Assembly (NCBI RefSeq): GCF_003627815.1
Contig: NZ_CP032698.1
Location: 6,014,001-6,078,000 of the forward strand
Length of the DNA: 64,000 nt
Source: Streptomyces hundungensis
Lineage (GTDB): Bacteria > Actinomycetota > Actinomycetes > Streptomycetales > Streptomycetaceae
Direction: 5' to 3'
Part shown: positions 36,359-45,586 of the stretch, in pieces
Position numbering within the stretch: position 1 is the first letter of the stretch
Layout of the letters: every line of letters begins with the position of its first letter
Made by a program: the position numbers and the translations under genes
The notes under the pieces: model-generated
The model's input: the letters and a program-made list of their open reading frames with translations, nothing else
Database searches by the model: none
Told to the model about the DNA's origin: nothing

Positions 36359-37798
36359 ATGCCCCGCCGTCATCTCCACGTACAGGGCGCCGCCCAAGCC
36401 CCCTTGCGCGCCGCGCTCAGCGCGTTGCGGACCTCGTTGGACGTTCCCTCGGGGTTTCCGGCCGACGTTCTCGCCGAGGCGGAGCGGGCGGCCGGTGCGC
36501 CTCGGCTGCCGGCCTATGACGCCACCCGCATCGAGCTCTTCACCATCGACCCGCCCACCTCCACCGACCTCGACCAGGCCATGCACCTGGAACGCCGGGC
36601 GGGCGGCGGATACCGGGTGTATTACGCCATCGCGGACGTCGCCGCGTTCGTCACGCCGGGCGGCGCCGTGGACGCCGAGGCGCACCGCCGGGTGACCACC
36701 CTCTACTTCCCGGACGGGAAGACTCCGCTGCACCCCGCCGTCCTGTCCGAGGGCGCCGCGAGCCTGCTCCCCGACGGGGCCCGCCCCGCGCTGCTCTGGT
36801 GCATCGACCTGGACGCGGACGGCGCGACCGCCGCCACCGACGTGCGCCGCGCGCTGGTCCGCAGCCGCGCCAAACTCGACTATGAGGGCGTCCAGAAACA
36901 GATCGACGCCGGTACCGCCCCCGACTCCCTCGCCCTGCTCCGCGACATCGGGACCCTGCGCGAACAACAGGAGGTCGCCCGCGGCGGCATCTCGCTCAAC
37001 GTCCCCGAGCAGGAGATCGTCGAGCACGACCACCGCTACGACCTCACCTACCGCGCGCCCCTGCCCGCCGACGGCTGGAACGCCCAGATCTCCCTGCTCA
37101 CCGGCATCGCCGGCGCCGAGCTCATGCTGACGTACGGCACCGGGATCCTGCGGACCCTGCCCAGCGCCCCGGACGGCGCGGTCGCCAGGTTGCGCCGCTC
37201 GGCGAAGGCGCTGGGCATCGACTGGCCCCACCACGTTCCGTACGCGGCGGTCGTCCGCTCCCTCGACCCGCGCCGGCCGCACCACGCCGCCTTCCTCCAG
37301 GAGTGCACGACGCTGCTGCGCGGCGCCGGGTACACCGTGTTCACCGGCCACACCGCGCCCGAGCTCGCCGTGCACGCCGCGGTCGCCGCCCCGTACACAC
37401 ACTGCACCGCCCCACTGCGCCGGCTCGTGGACCGGTACGCGGGCGAGCTGTGCCTGGCGGCCGTCGCGGGACAGGATCCGCCGGAGTGGGTGACGTCCGC
37501 GCTCGCCGAGCTGCCCCAGGAGATGGCGCGCGGCACCAGCCGCGCCAACACCGTGGAGCGCGAGTGCGTGGACATCGTCGAGGCGGCGCTCCTCAAGGAC
37601 CGGGTGGGCGAGCTGTTCGAGGCGACCGTCGTCGACGTGAAGGAGCAGCAACCGAGCGTCGGGACAGTCCACTTGAGCGATCCGGCGGTGGTGGCCCGCG
37701 TCGAGGGCGGCGGCCCGCTCCCGCTCGGCGAGCGCCTGAGGGTCCGTCTCGCCCAGGCCGACCCCGGCAGCACGAAGGTCCTGTTCACCCCCGCCTGA
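36359..37798 (+). CDS. RNB-domain ribonuclease (short RNase II/R relative)
   Basis: A 479-residue 3' to 5' exoribonuclease homologue, mainly the RNB catalytic domain with a short C-terminal beta domain; no cold-shock pair is evident, so it is shorter than RNase II (about 640). The active-site stretch FTIDPPTSTDLDQAMHLE carries Asp64, Asp70 and Asp72, but the fourth Asp of the usual DxDD is Gln73. VYYAIADVAAFV, YTHCTAPLRRLVDRY and later Arg-rich segments fit the family. ATG 36359 with CGGAGA upstream is preferred to one 36 bases earlier. Converges with the small membrane protein gene. Activity is likely but the substitution should be noted. Confidence 0.88.
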   Translation: MPRRHLHVQGAAQAPLRAALSALRTSLDVPSGFPADVLAEAERAAGAPRLPAYDATRIELFTIDPPTSTDLDQAMHLERRAGGGYRVYYAIADVAAFVTPGGAVDAEAHRRVTTLYFPDGKTPLHPAVLSEGAASLLPDGARPALLWCIDLDADGATAATDVRRALVRSRAKLDYEGVQKQIDAGTAPDSLALLRDIGTLREQQEVARGGISLNVPEQEIVEHDHRYDLTYRAPLPADGWNAQISLLTGIAGAELMLTYGTGILRTLPSAPDGAVARLRRSAKALGIDWPHHVPYAAVVRSLDPRRPHHAAFLQECTTLLRGAGYTVFTGHTAPELAVHAAVAAPYTHCTAPLRRLVDRYAGELCLAAVAGQDPPEWVTSALAELPQEMARGTSRANTVERECVDIVEAALLKDRVGELFEATVVDVKEQQPSVGTVHLSDPAVVARVEGGGPLPLGERLRVRLAQADPGSTKVLFTPA

Positions 37799-37806
37799 CC
37801 CCGCCC

Positions 37807-38445
37807 CTACGCGACCAACGACCGCAGCGCCCTTGCCAGTTCCCCGGACTCGTCCGCGTGGAAGCGTACGGTCGTCACCTCCCGCGGCTTTCCCACGAGC
37901 GGTACGTGAGTGACGGGCTCGGTCAGTTCCAGCGTGAGGGAGGTCTGGGCGCCGACGGCCAGCTCCAGGACGTCGTCCCGCGCCTCCCCGCCCGACGCCT
38001 GGAACCTCAACTCCCTGCGTACGCCGGATATCTGGTGCAAGGGGATGGTCAGGTCAACCCGGGCGCCGGCGCGCACCCGCAGTGACCGTGCGGTCAGTAC
38101 GTGCGGACGGGTCACGGCGGCGGCCTGGATGCCCAGGACCAGGAGGACCGTGTAGAGGTCCAGCACGAGCAGGACGGCGTGCACCGCGGGCCACTCCCGC
38201 ACCAGGAAGGACACCCCCACCGTTTCGACGACGCAGACGAAGGCCAGTCCGTACACCGTCGCCGCCTGAGGGCTCGCATACCCGAACGCCCGCTCGTCCG
38301 GCCCCACTTGATGGCGCCGGCGGCCGATCCAGAGGGGGAAGCTTCCCAGGACCCGGCCCTCGTGCGCGGCCAGTCGTCGTATCGGCTCGGGGAGGAATCG
38401 TCTCATCCAGCCGCCCCCGTTCTTGTCCGTCACCATCGGCTTCAT
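37807..38445 (-). CDS. Membrane protein of unknown function
   Basis: A 212-residue protein with two hydrophobic helices in the middle (AATVYGLAFVCVVETVGVSF, AVHAVLLVLDLYTVLLVLGI) and a C-terminal soluble domain of about 100 residues rich in strands (VRAGARVDLTIPLHQISGVR, LELAVGAQTSLTLELTEPV). The shape resembles small PH-like (bPH) membrane proteins. Its ATG overlaps the stop of the MerR regulator (ATGA), so the two are co-translated and the regulator may control it. An alternative start is the Met 13 residues in. No firm function. Confidence 0.75.
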   Translation of the reverse strand: MKPMVTDKNGGGWMRRFLPEPIRRLAAHEGRVLGSFPLWIGRRRHQVGPDERAFGYASPQAATVYGLAFVCVVETVGVSFLVREWPAVHAVLLVLDLYTVLLVLGIQAAAVTRPHVLTARSLRVRAGARVDLTIPLHQISGVRRELRFQASGGEARDDVLELAVGAQTSLTLELTEPVTHVPLVGKPREVTTVRFHADESGELARALRSLVA

Positions 38446-39221
38446 CCGCCCTCCTGCGAAACGATCACCATCGCCCGCCGGACCGCCGCGGCCTGAGCGG
38501 GCGCGAAGTCGGCGAGGAAGGCCTTGAGGAACCCCTGGTCGGCCGTGGCGACGGCCCCCGCGTTCGCGGTGATCTGCGCCGTCAGCTCGGGCGGAAGGCA
38601 GTCGGCCAGAGCCCGCGCCGCCACCTCCACCCGGGCGTCCGACGGCTCCGCGTCCGCCAACTCGTCAAGCAGCGCGTACACCCGGTGCGCCTGCGCGACG
38701 GCGCCGGGTGACGCGGCCGTGGACCGTACGGCGGCCATCAGCCGGTCCCGCTCCTCGGCGGGCGCCGCCGTCTCCAGGAGGGCCAGCAGCTCGCGGTCCT
38801 TGGCGGCCATCGGGGAGGTGGACTCCCCGGGGCCCAACTCCGCGAAGAACGCCGCCAGTTCGGGGGAGAGCTCGTCCTCGGTCGTCAACGGCCCCTCGGC
38901 GGCCCGGGCGAGCAGCGCGGCGAGGCGGGCCCGGCGGGCCCGGATCTCGTTCTCCTGGCGCGCCAGATCCGCGTCCAACTCGGCCAGCACGTCAGCCAGT
39001 TCGTGCCCGGCGTCGTCGGCGATCTCGTCCCGCACCTCGTCCAGGCCGAGGCCCAGCTCGGTGAGGCGCCGGATCCGGGCGAGCGCCACGGCGTCCCGTA
39101 CCGAATACTGCCGGTAGCCGTTGGCGAGCCGGGCCGGCTCCGGCAGCAGCCCGAGGTGGTGGTAGTGCCTGACGGCCCGCGTGGTCACCCCTACCAGCGC
39201 GGCGATCTCCGAGATCCGCAT
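38442..39221 (-). CDS. MerR-family transcriptional regulator
   Basis: A 259-residue activator/repressor. Residues 1-70 are the winged helix-turn-helix: MRISEIAALVGVTTRAVRHY, HHLGLLPEP, YRQYSVRDAVALARIRRL, then a coiled-coil dimer helix (ELDADLARQENEIRARRARL). The C-terminal 130 residues are helical and Ala/Glu-rich without Cys pairs, so it is not a metal sensor; the ligand is unknown. It starts within a few bases of its own -10 box, so its mRNA is probably leaderless. It is coupled to the membrane protein gene downstream. Confidence 0.9.
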   Translation of the reverse strand: MRISEIAALVGVTTRAVRHYHHLGLLPEPARLANGYRQYSVRDAVALARIRRLTELGLGLDEVRDEIADDAGHELADVLAELDADLARQENEIRARRARLAALLARAAEGPLTTEDELSPELAAFFAELGPGESTSPMAAKDRELLALLETAAPAEERDRLMAAVRSTAASPGAVAQAHRVYALLDELADAEPSDARVEVAARALADCLPPELTAQITANAGAVATADQGFLKAFLADFAPAQAAAVRRAMVIVSQEGG

Positions 39222-39227
39222 GGCCTC

Positions 39228-39258
39228 ATTAGAAACGTTGACGCTGCGGCAGGGTCAA
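39228..39258 (-). promoter_or_regulatory. MerR-type promoter with 19-base spacer and dyad
   Basis: On the minus strand -35 TTGACC (39258-39253) and -10 TCTAAT (39233-39228) are 19 bases apart, the over-long spacing MerR proteins act on. An imperfect dyad (TTGACGCTGC / GCAGGGTCAA) covers 39238-39258. The ATG of merR is 7 bases after the -10 box, so the transcript should be leaderless. Confidence 0.7.
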
Positions 39259-39387
39259 GGGCGAACGTCCTTGATCGCCGCGACCGGGGCTGCGGGCGGT
39301 GGCCTCCTTGAGCGGTACGCGCTGCCCCCGGTCCGCGGCGGGTCCGGCGGCGGGGGTGCGGTCCCGAGCCGGGTAGCATGGCGGTAC

Positions 39388-39797
39388 GGCAGACGAGCCG
39401 GGCGGACGGCCGCGTGGAGATCTTCGATCTTCCCGAGGAACGTCCGGGCTCCACAAGGCAGGGTGGTGGCCAACGGCCACCCGGGGTGACCCGCGGGACA
39501 GTGCCACAGAGAACAGACCGCCTGGGACTTCGGTCCTCGGTAAGGGTGAAACGGTGGTGTAAGAGACCACCAGCGCCTGAGGTGACTCAGGCGGCTAGGT
39601 AAACCCCACCCGGAGCAAGGTCAAGAGGGGCCGCCGTGAAAAGCGGCCCTGCGCGGACGATCGAGGGCAGCCTGCCCGAGTCCGCGGGTAGACCGCACGA
39701 GGCCGGCGGCAACGCCGGTCCTAGATGGATGGCCGTCACCCCGACGACCGCGAGGTCCCGGGGTACAGAACCCGGCGTACAGCCCGACTCGTCTGCC
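39388..39797 (+). ncRNA. rnpB: RNase P RNA, bacterial type A
   Basis: Catalytic RNA that trims tRNA 5' ends. Ends pair as P1 (GGCAGACGAG at 39388-39397 with CTCGTCTGCC at 39788-39797). Conserved segments follow in order: GAGGAACGTCCGGGCTCC (39435 on), the P10-P11 region CAGTGCCACAGAGAACAGAC, GGTAAGGGTGAAACGGTG, the P15 GGCTAGGTAAACCCC loop that binds tRNA CCA, and the 3' P4 strand ACAGAACCCGGCGTACAG. About 410 nucleotides, as in streptomycetes. TAGCAT at 39374-39379 fits a -10 box. A T-run (39836-39841) lies beyond the 3' end. Confidence 0.97.
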
Positions 39798-40056
39798 CCA
39801 CCCACCCCCACCTCCTTCCCCCTTCCCCGGCGACCTTTTTGGCGACCTTCCTGGCCGGGAGGCTCGGCGCTCGCCTGACCCGGGATTACCGCCCTGACCT
39901 GGGGTCATCGCCCTTTGTAGTCGTTTGCTCATCCTCCGTGTGGCGGAACGCGAGCCGTGGCCGTAGCGTGATTCCCGGTACCGACCGGAAGCCCGCGCTC
40001 CTTCGAGGCGGCGGGAGTACCGCACACGTCGACTCGGGGACACGAGGTGAAACGCC

Positions 40057-40251
40057 GTGCCTTCCCTGCACTTTCCCGTGATGCTCGCGCTCACAGCGGG
40101 CGCCTTCTTCCTCTGCCGCAAAGGCGGCACCAAGCTGTCCCACGCCCTCATCTGCGCCGGGTTCGGCTTCTATCTCGCCGATACGGCGGTCGCCCCCTCG
40201 CTGCACACAGCGCTCAACTCCGTCACCGGCATGCTCGGACAACTCGGCTGA
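40057..40251 (+). CDS. Small hydrophobic protein, 64 residues
   Basis: Two predicted membrane helices: PVMLALTAGAFFLC and SHALICAGFGFYLADTAV, separated by a basic turn RKGGTK; the tail is HTALNSVTGMLGQLG. GTG at 40057 with ACGAGGTG 7-14 bases upstream. It lies 260 bases after rnpB and converges with the MazG-like gene (2-base gap). Similar small hydrophobic proteins occur by transfer genes of actinomycete integrative elements, but no such gene is here. Function unknown. The 39798-40056 stretch has no other gene. Confidence 0.65.
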   Translation: MPSLHFPVMLALTAGAFFLCRKGGTKLSHALICAGFGFYLADTAVAPSLHTALNSVTGMLGQLG

Positions 40252-40253
40252 CG

Positions 40254-40604
40254 TCAACTCGGCTGACGCCGCTGGTCGGCGGTCAGCGAGCGTGCGGCGA
40301 CCTTGGCCAGATGGGCGTCGAAGACGTGCGCCGCGTCCGGGGTGAGGGTGGTCAGCGCCACCATCGCGGTGACGATCACGTCGCACAGCTCCGACTCGAC
40401 GTCCTGCCAACTGTGCGAGACGCCCTTGCGGGGGTTCTGGCCCGTCGCGCCGATGACGGCCTGGGCGACCTCGCCCACCTCCTCGGACAGCTTGAGCATC
40501 CTGAGCAGCGTCTGCTGCTCGGGCGGTACGGGGCTGTGCTCGGTCAGCCAGGCGTGCAGCGCGGTGATCGTGGGCCAGGGGGAGTGCCAGCTTGCGTCGT
40601 CCAT
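40254..40604 (-). CDS. MazG-like nucleotide pyrophosphohydrolase
   Basis: A 116-residue all-alpha NTP pyrophosphatase. The metal-binding pattern is LSEEVGEVAQAV followed by WQDVESELCDVIVTAMVAL, i.e. EExxE and ExxxD type acids on two helices. A one-domain protein like this removes house-cleaning nucleotides (non-canonical or damaged dNTPs). ATG 40604. It diverges from the SnoaL-like gene with a 101-base gap. Substrate not determined. Confidence 0.85.
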   Translation of the reverse strand: MDDASWHSPWPTITALHAWLTEHSPVPPEQQTLLRMLKLSEEVGEVAQAVIGATGQNPRKGVSHSWQDVESELCDVIVTAMVALTTLTPDAAHVFDAHLAKVAARSLTADQRRQPS

Positions 40605-40705
40605 GCGCCCACGGTGTCATCCGGCAGCGCACCGGTGGCGCGGTGCCGGGTCCTGGGGTGTTCTGAGGGGTGAAGGTTCCGTATGCCCACCGACCGGGAG
40701 AGACC

Positions 40706-41029
40706 GTGACCATCGCCCTCGACAAGCTGACCGATCCGGCCGTACGCGCCTTCGTCGGCGCGCTCAACTCCGGTGACCGAGAGGCCTTCTCCGCCGCCCT
40801 GACGGCGGACGCCACCATGTCCGACGACGGCGCGGACCGTGACGTCGCCGACTGGACCGAGCGCGAGATCTTCTCCTCCGGCGGCCACATGGACATCGAG
40901 AAGCAGACGCATGACGGGCTCGGCCTGGTCGCCAACTACCGCAACGACACGTGGGGCGAGATGCGTACGTCCTGGCGCTTCACCGTGGACGGAGGCAAGG
41001 TCAGCCGCTTCGAAACGGGGCAGGCCTGA
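40706..41029 (+). CDS. SnoaL/NTF2-like small protein
   Basis: A 107-residue cone-shaped alpha+beta protein: helix ALDKLTDPAVRAFVGALNSG, DREAFSAALTADATMSDDG, EREIFSSGGHMDIE, WRFTVDGGKVSRFETGQA. GTG 40706 with GGGAGAG upstream is preferred to a GTG 36 bases earlier. NTF2-like folds serve as isomerases, hydratases or binding proteins; no catalytic Asp/His pair of a known type is clear. Converges with the PhzF-like gene; the 104 bases between hold short GC hairpins only. Confidence 0.75.
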   Translation: MTIALDKLTDPAVRAFVGALNSGDREAFSAALTADATMSDDGADRDVADWTEREIFSSGGHMDIEKQTHDGLGLVANYRNDTWGEMRTSWRFTVDGGKVSRFETGQA

Positions 41030-41133
41030 GGTCGTGTCGCCGCCGGGTACTGGCCCCCTTCGGGGCGGACGGACTCTCCCGGGGGGCAGGGGCCCCGCCC
41101 GCCGCGCTGCGGGCCCAGCGGCGACCCCCCCCG

Positions 41134-42066
41134 TCATCCGGCGATACGTGTCCCCGCCCCGCTCACCCGGACCCGTGAGTCACCCGCGCGCAGTGTCACC
41201 GTGAGCACGCCGGGGCGGCCCAGGTCCTCGCCCTGATGGAGCGTCAGCTCAGACTCCGCGTCCACCAGACCGAGTTCCCTCGCGTACGCCCCGAACGCGG
41301 CGGCCGCGGCCCCCGTCGCCGGGTCCTCGACCACCCCGCCCACGGGGAACGGATCCCGGACGTGGAAGACCGAATCCGAGGCCCGCCACACCAGTTGGAC
41401 GGTGGTGAGGTCCAGGCGCAGCATCAGCGCCGTCAGCCGGTCGAAGTCGTACGCGAGGTCCGCCAGACGCTCGCGGGTGGCCGCGCCCAGGACGAGATGG
41501 CGGGCGCCGGCGAAGGCGATCCTGGGCGGGATCGCGCTGTCGAGTTCCTCGGCCCGCCAGTCCAGGGCGGCCAGCGCCTCGGCGAGATCCTTCTCCCCGA
41601 TGGGTTCGGAGTGCGGCTCCACGCTGGTCAGGGTCGCGCGAAGGCCGCCGCTCGCCAGGTCCTCGGCGACGATCACCGGGACCGTGCCGGCCGGGGTCGC
41701 GAAGATCAGCTCCCCGGGGCCGATCCGCTCGCCGAGCGCGACGGCCGTCGCCACGGTGGCGTGTCCGCAGAACGGCACCTCGGCCTTCGGGCTGAAGAAC
41801 CGCAGCGTGAACGCCCGCCCCGGTTCCCCGAGCCCCTGGGGCGGCGCCGTCAGGAACGCCGACTCGCTGTAACCGAGCTCGGCGGCGATGGCCAGCATCT
41901 CGGCGTCGCCGAGCCCCGACGCGTCCAGCACGACGCCGGCCGGATTGCCCCCGGCGGGGTCACTGGTGAAGGCCGTGTAGCGGAGCACCTCGGGGTGCCG
42001 GAGTGCCTCGGGGTGGGGGAGTTCCCCGGCGTGGGTGAGTGTCTCGGGATGCGCGTCGCTCGTCAT
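41134..42066 (-). CDS. PhzF-family epimerase/isomerase
   Basis: A 310-residue protein with the diaminopimelate epimerase-like double fold. Catalytic Glu68 is in YSESAFL; GHATVATAVALG and VVEDPATGAAAAAFG are the conserved Gly-rich loops of the two halves. The first 25 residues (TLTHAGELPHPEALRHPEVL) are an imperfect repeat not found in the family core; true start could be later. PhzF itself isomerises a phenazine precursor, but no other phenazine gene is present, so this is a general family member of unknown substrate. Confidence 0.88.
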   Translation of the reverse strand: MTSDAHPETLTHAGELPHPEALRHPEVLRYTAFTSDPAGGNPAGVVLDASGLGDAEMLAIAAELGYSESAFLTAPPQGLGEPGRAFTLRFFSPKAEVPFCGHATVATAVALGERIGPGELIFATPAGTVPVIVAEDLASGGLRATLTSVEPHSEPIGEKDLAEALAALDWRAEELDSAIPPRIAFAGARHLVLGAATRERLADLAYDFDRLTALMLRLDLTTVQLVWRASDSVFHVRDPFPVGGVVEDPATGAAAAAFGAYARELGLVDAESELTLHQGEDLGRPGVLTVTLRAGDSRVRVSGAGTRIAG

Positions 42067-42167
42067 GTTCGCCCCAACTGCCGCCCCCGCGCGCCTATTC
42101 CGGCGATGCGGAGGGACGCGCCGGGGTGGGGCGGGGGGTGGGGCGGGCCCGGACCGGAGCGGGACCT

Positions 42168-42244
42168 CCGCGGGACCGGGGCGGGCCGGCGCCCGGGACC
42201 GAGTCGCGCCGGCGCGGGACTCCCGCGGGACCGGGGCGGGCCGG
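42168..42244. repeat. 22-base direct repeat in intergenic DNA
   Basis: CCGCGGGACCGGGGCGGGCC plus GG occurs at 42168-42189 and 42223-42244, 55 bases apart, inside a very G-rich 185-base gap between the PhzF-like and SDR genes. No gene seen. Confidence 0.6.
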
Positions 42245-42251
42245 GGGTGGG

Positions 42252-43013
42252 TCAGCCTCGGCCGATGTACGGCATCGCCGTGGCCAGCACCGTGGCGAAC
42301 TGGATGTTCGCCTCCAGCGGCAGCTCCGCCATGTGCAGCACGGTGCGTGCCACGTCCTGCGCGTCCATCACCGGCTCCACCGCCAGTTCCCCGTTGGCCT
42401 GGAGGGTCCCGGTCTGGATGGGCGCGGTCATCTCGGTCGCCGCGTTGCCGATGTCGATCTGCCCGACCGCGATCCGGTACGGCCGCCCGTCCAGGGAGAG
42501 CGACTTGGTCATCCCGGTCATGGCGTGTTTGGTCGCCGTGTACGCCACCGACCTCGGCCGCGGGGTGTGCGCGGAGATCGACCCGTTGTTGATGATCCGG
42601 CCGCCCTGGGGCGTCTGCTCCTTCATCGCCCGGAACGCCGCCTGCGCGCACAGGAACGCGCCGGTCAGGTTCACATCCACCACCGAGCGCCACGCCTCGT
42701 ACGACAGGTCCTCGACGGGCACTCCGATCGGACCGAACGCCCCCGCGTTGTTGAACAGCAGGTCCACCCGGCCGTAGGCGGCCCGCGTCGCGGAGAACAG
42801 CGCGCCGACCTCGTCGGGTGAGGTCACATCCGTCGGGACGCACCGCACGTCCGGGTCGGCCCCGGCCAGCGCCGCGGTCTCCTCCAGCGCCTCGGCCCGG
42901 CGCCCGGCGAGCGCCACCGACCAGCCCGCGCCCGCCAGCACGAGTGCCACGGAACGGCCGATGCCGGAGCCGGCCCCGGTCACGACGGCAGCCTTCTGCG
43001 AAGTGATGTCCAT
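42252..43013 (-). CDS. SDR-family oxidoreductase
   Basis: A 253-residue classical short-chain dehydrogenase. Cofactor motif [15 protein letters not shown], Arg in LAGRRAEAL suggesting NADP, NNAG, catalytic Ser in [12 protein letters not shown], Tyr and Lys in YTATKHAM. The C-terminal substrate lid is short. ATG 43013. It stands 185 bases after the PhzF-like gene on the same strand and diverges from the Bcr/CflA exporter. Substrate unknown. Confidence 0.88.
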   Translation of the reverse strand: MDITSQKAAVVTGAGSGIGRSVALVLAGAGWSVALAGRRAEALEETAALAGADPDVRCVPTDVTSPDEVGALFSATRAAYGRVDLLFNNAGAFGPIGVPVEDLSYEAWRSVVDVNLTGAFLCAQAAFRAMKEQTPQGGRIINNGSISAHTPRPRSVAYTATKHAMTGMTKSLSLDGRPYRIAVGQIDIGNAATEMTAPIQTGTLQANGELAVEPVMDAQDVARTVLHMAELPLEANIQFATVLATAMPYIGRG

Positions 43014-43234
43014 GGGTTCGGAGCGTACGGGAGAGGTCCTTGGGCGTGGCCGGCCGTCCGGGATATGGGAGCGAGCGGCTCGACCGCGGCGCGACCCACG
43101 CTGCCGCGCGCTGTGACCCAATAGGTGCCCCGTATGTGATCCGTTCCTCCTTTCCTTTGCGTCCCGGGTGGTCCCCTCACCCCGGCCCGGCTGAGAGCAT
43201 TGCTTATTCGATTCAACCTTCAGGAGAGAAACCG

Positions 43235-44557
43235 ATGCCGGAGCGCGGCGGCCAGGACACCCAGGGCCCCATACCGACCACGGCCGACGCCCGGGCACCC
43301 CGTGCCGGCGCGGCCGTCCGCCGCACCAGCCTGCTGGTCACGCTCGTCCTCGGCGGGCTCACCGCGCTTCCGCCGCTCTCCATGGACATGTATCTGCCCG
43401 CGCTGCCCGAGGTCACCGACGCCTTGCGCTCGCCGGCCGCGACCATTCAGCTCACCCTCACCGCCTGCCTCGCCGGCATGGCGCTCGGTCAGCTCGTCGT
43501 CGGGCCGATGAGTGATAAGTGGGGACGGCGTCGCCCTCTCCTCATTGGCATGATCGTCTATGTGCTGGCCACCGCGGTCTGCGCCTTCGCCCCCAACGTC
43601 GAACTCCTCATCTCCTTCCGCCTGTTGCAGGGCCTTGCCGGGGCCGCCGGCATCGTGATCGCCCGGGCCGTGGTGCGCGACCTCTACGACGGTGTGGAGA
43701 TGGCCCGCTTCTTCTCCACCCTGATGCTGATCTCCGGCGTCGCCCCCGTGATCGCCCCGCTGATCGGCGGCCAGGTGCTGCGACTCACCGACTGGCGCGG
43801 AGTCTTCGCCGTGCTGACCGTGGTCGGTGTGCTGCTCACCGTGGTGGTGTTCCGGTGGTTGCACGAGACGCTTCCCGTGGAGCGCCGCCACTCCGGAGGG
43901 GTCAAGGAGGCGCTGCGCACCATGGGCGGTCTGCTCAAGGACCGGGTCTTCACCGGCTACATGCTCGCGGGAGGCCTCGCCTTCGCCGCTCTGTTCGCCT
44001 ACATCTCCGCCTCCCCGTTCGTGGTGCAGGAGATCTACGGGGCCTCCCCGCAGACCTTCTCGCTGCTGTTCGGCCTGAACTCCGTCGGTCTGGTCGTCGT
44101 CGGCCAGATCAACGGCAAGCTCCTCATCGGCCGGGTCAGCCTGGACAAGGTGCTCGGTTTCGGACTCGCCGTCATCGCCGTGGCGGCGACCGCCCTGCTC
44201 CTGATGACCTCCGGCGTCTTCGGCGAGGTGGGCCTCGCGCCGGTCGCGGCCGGGCTCTTCGTGCTCATGTCGGCGATGGGTCTCGCCATGCCGAACACCA
44301 ACGCCCAGGCCCTGATGCGCACCCCGAACGCCGCGGGCTCCGCCTCCGCGCTGCTGGGCACCTCCTCCTTCCTGGTCGGCGCGGTCGCCTCGCCGCTCGT
44401 CGGCATCGCCGGTGAGGCGACGGCCGTGCCCATGGCCGTGGTCCAGCTCGCCTCGGCCGTCGCGGCCCTGCTCTGCTTCCTGCTCCTGTGCCGGCCCTGG
44501 CAGCGCGAGCACCAGTCGCCCAGCTCGGCGTCCGGCGGCCCCGCGCCGCAAAAGTAG
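43235..44557 (+). CDS. Bcr/CflA-type MFS drug exporter
   Basis: A 440-residue proton antiporter with 12 predicted helices. Family marks: [16 protein letters not shown] in helix 1, [20 protein letters not shown], the loop motif [11 protein letters not shown], and [22 protein letters not shown] in helix 4. AGGAGAGAAACCG precedes the ATG at 43235, an ideal ribosome site. The family exports bicyclomycin, chloramphenicol or sulfonamides and also cysteine. The frameshifted rsm22 follows by 10 bases. The 221-base upstream region has no gene. Confidence 0.9.
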   Translation: MPERGGQDTQGPIPTTADARAPRAGAAVRRTSLLVTLVLGGLTALPPLSMDMYLPALPEVTDALRSPAATIQLTLTACLAGMALGQLVVGPMSDKWGRRRPLLIGMIVYVLATAVCAFAPNVELLISFRLLQGLAGAAGIVIARAVVRDLYDGVEMARFFSTLMLISGVAPVIAPLIGGQVLRLTDWRGVFAVLTVVGVLLTVVVFRWLHETLPVERRHSGGVKEALRTMGGLLKDRVFTGYMLAGGLAFAALFAYISASPFVVQEIYGASPQTFSLLFGLNSVGLVVVGQINGKLLIGRVSLDKVLGFGLAVIAVAATALLLMTSGVFGEVGLAPVAAGLFVLMSAMGLAMPNTNAQALMRTPNAAGSASALLGTSSFLVGAVASPLVGIAGEATAVPMAVVQLASAVAALLCFLLLCRPWQREHQSPSSASGGPAPQK

Positions 44558-44567
44558 ACTCCTGCCG

Positions 44568-45586
44568 GTGAACCACTCCCTTCCCGTCCCGGACGTACTG
44601 CGCTCGGCCCTGGCCGGACTGCTCGACGGGCTGCCGCCGTCGGCGACCGCCGGCGCCGTCGACCGGCTGATCTCCCACTACCGCGGGGTCGTCCCCACCC
44701 ACGCCCCGGTGCTGCGGGACCGCTCCGATGTCGCCGCCTACGCCGCGTACCGGATGCCCGCCACGTTCGAGGCGGTGCGCTCCGCGCTCGGCGCGTTCCG
44801 GGACGCGGCCGGAACGTGGACCCCCGCCACGCACACCGACATCGGTGGCGGCACGGGTTCGGCGAGCTGGGCGGTGGCCGAGGCGTGGCAGGACGTGCCG
44901 ACCTCCGTGGCGACGACCGTCCTCGACTGGGCGGAGCCCGCGCTCGCCATCGGCCGTGAACTCGCCGAGGCCTCCGGACTCCCCGGACTGCGCACCGCCC
45001 GCTGGCAGCGCGCCCGCATCGGCTCGGCCCTCACCCTGGACGGCGCGGACCTCGTCACCGTCTCCTACGTCCTGAACGAGCTCACCCCGAGGACCGCCGC
45101 GCCCTGGTGGACGCGGCGGCCGCCGCGGCGACTGGCGCCGTCGTCATCGTGGAGCCCGGCACTCCCGACGGCTATGCCCGCATCATCGAGGCACGTGACC
45201 GGCTCATCGCGGCCGGCCTGCACATCGCCGCGCCCTGCCCGCACAGCGCGGCCTGCCCCATCGAGCCCGGCACCGACTGGTGTCACTTCTCGGCCCGGGT
45301 CAGCCGCTCCTCGCTGCACCGTCAGGTCAAGGGCGGCTCCCTCGCGTACGAGGACGAGAAGTTCAGCTATCTCGCCGCCACCCGTTTCCCGCCGGAGCCC
45401 GCCGCGGCGCGGGTGATCCGGCGGCCCCAGATCCGCAAGGGGCAGGTGCTGCTCGAACTCTGCACCGCGCAGGAGCAGTTGCGCCGTGAGACGGTCAGCA
45501 AGCGGCACGGCACGCTGTATCGCGCGGCCCGGGATGCCGAGTGGGGCGACTCCTGGCCGCCCCACCCCGCAGAGCCGGCCTCCTAG
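44568..45586 (+). pseudogene. Frameshifted Rsm22-family methyltransferase-like gene
   Basis: Codes in two frames for a protein of about 338 residues. Frame one (from GTG 44568) gives a Rossmann core with ATHTDIGGGTGSASWAVAEA and VTVSYVLNELTP, then turns into unrelated Arg/Pro sequence. Frame two resumes with VDAAAAAATGAVVIVEPGTP, and later CPHSAACPIEPGTDWCHFSA (zinc or Fe-S Cys cluster) and RKGQVLLELC. The junction reads CTCACCCCGAGGACCGC near 45081-45097; one extra G (CCGGAGGAC) would restore ELTPEDRRALVDA. So a single base is missing at about 45090. Rsm22 relatives act on the small ribosomal subunit. Either a recent pseudogene or a sequencing error. Confidence 0.85.

Noticed and set aside
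41134..42066. PhzF as part of a phenazine cluster
   Set aside because: No phzA-E or phzG homologue nearby; PhzF-like proteins are widespread with other roles.
43170..43234. CTGAGA motif before the Bcr/CflA exporter, like a TPP riboswitch
   Set aside because: The partner segment (ACC..GAACCTGAT) and required helices are absent.
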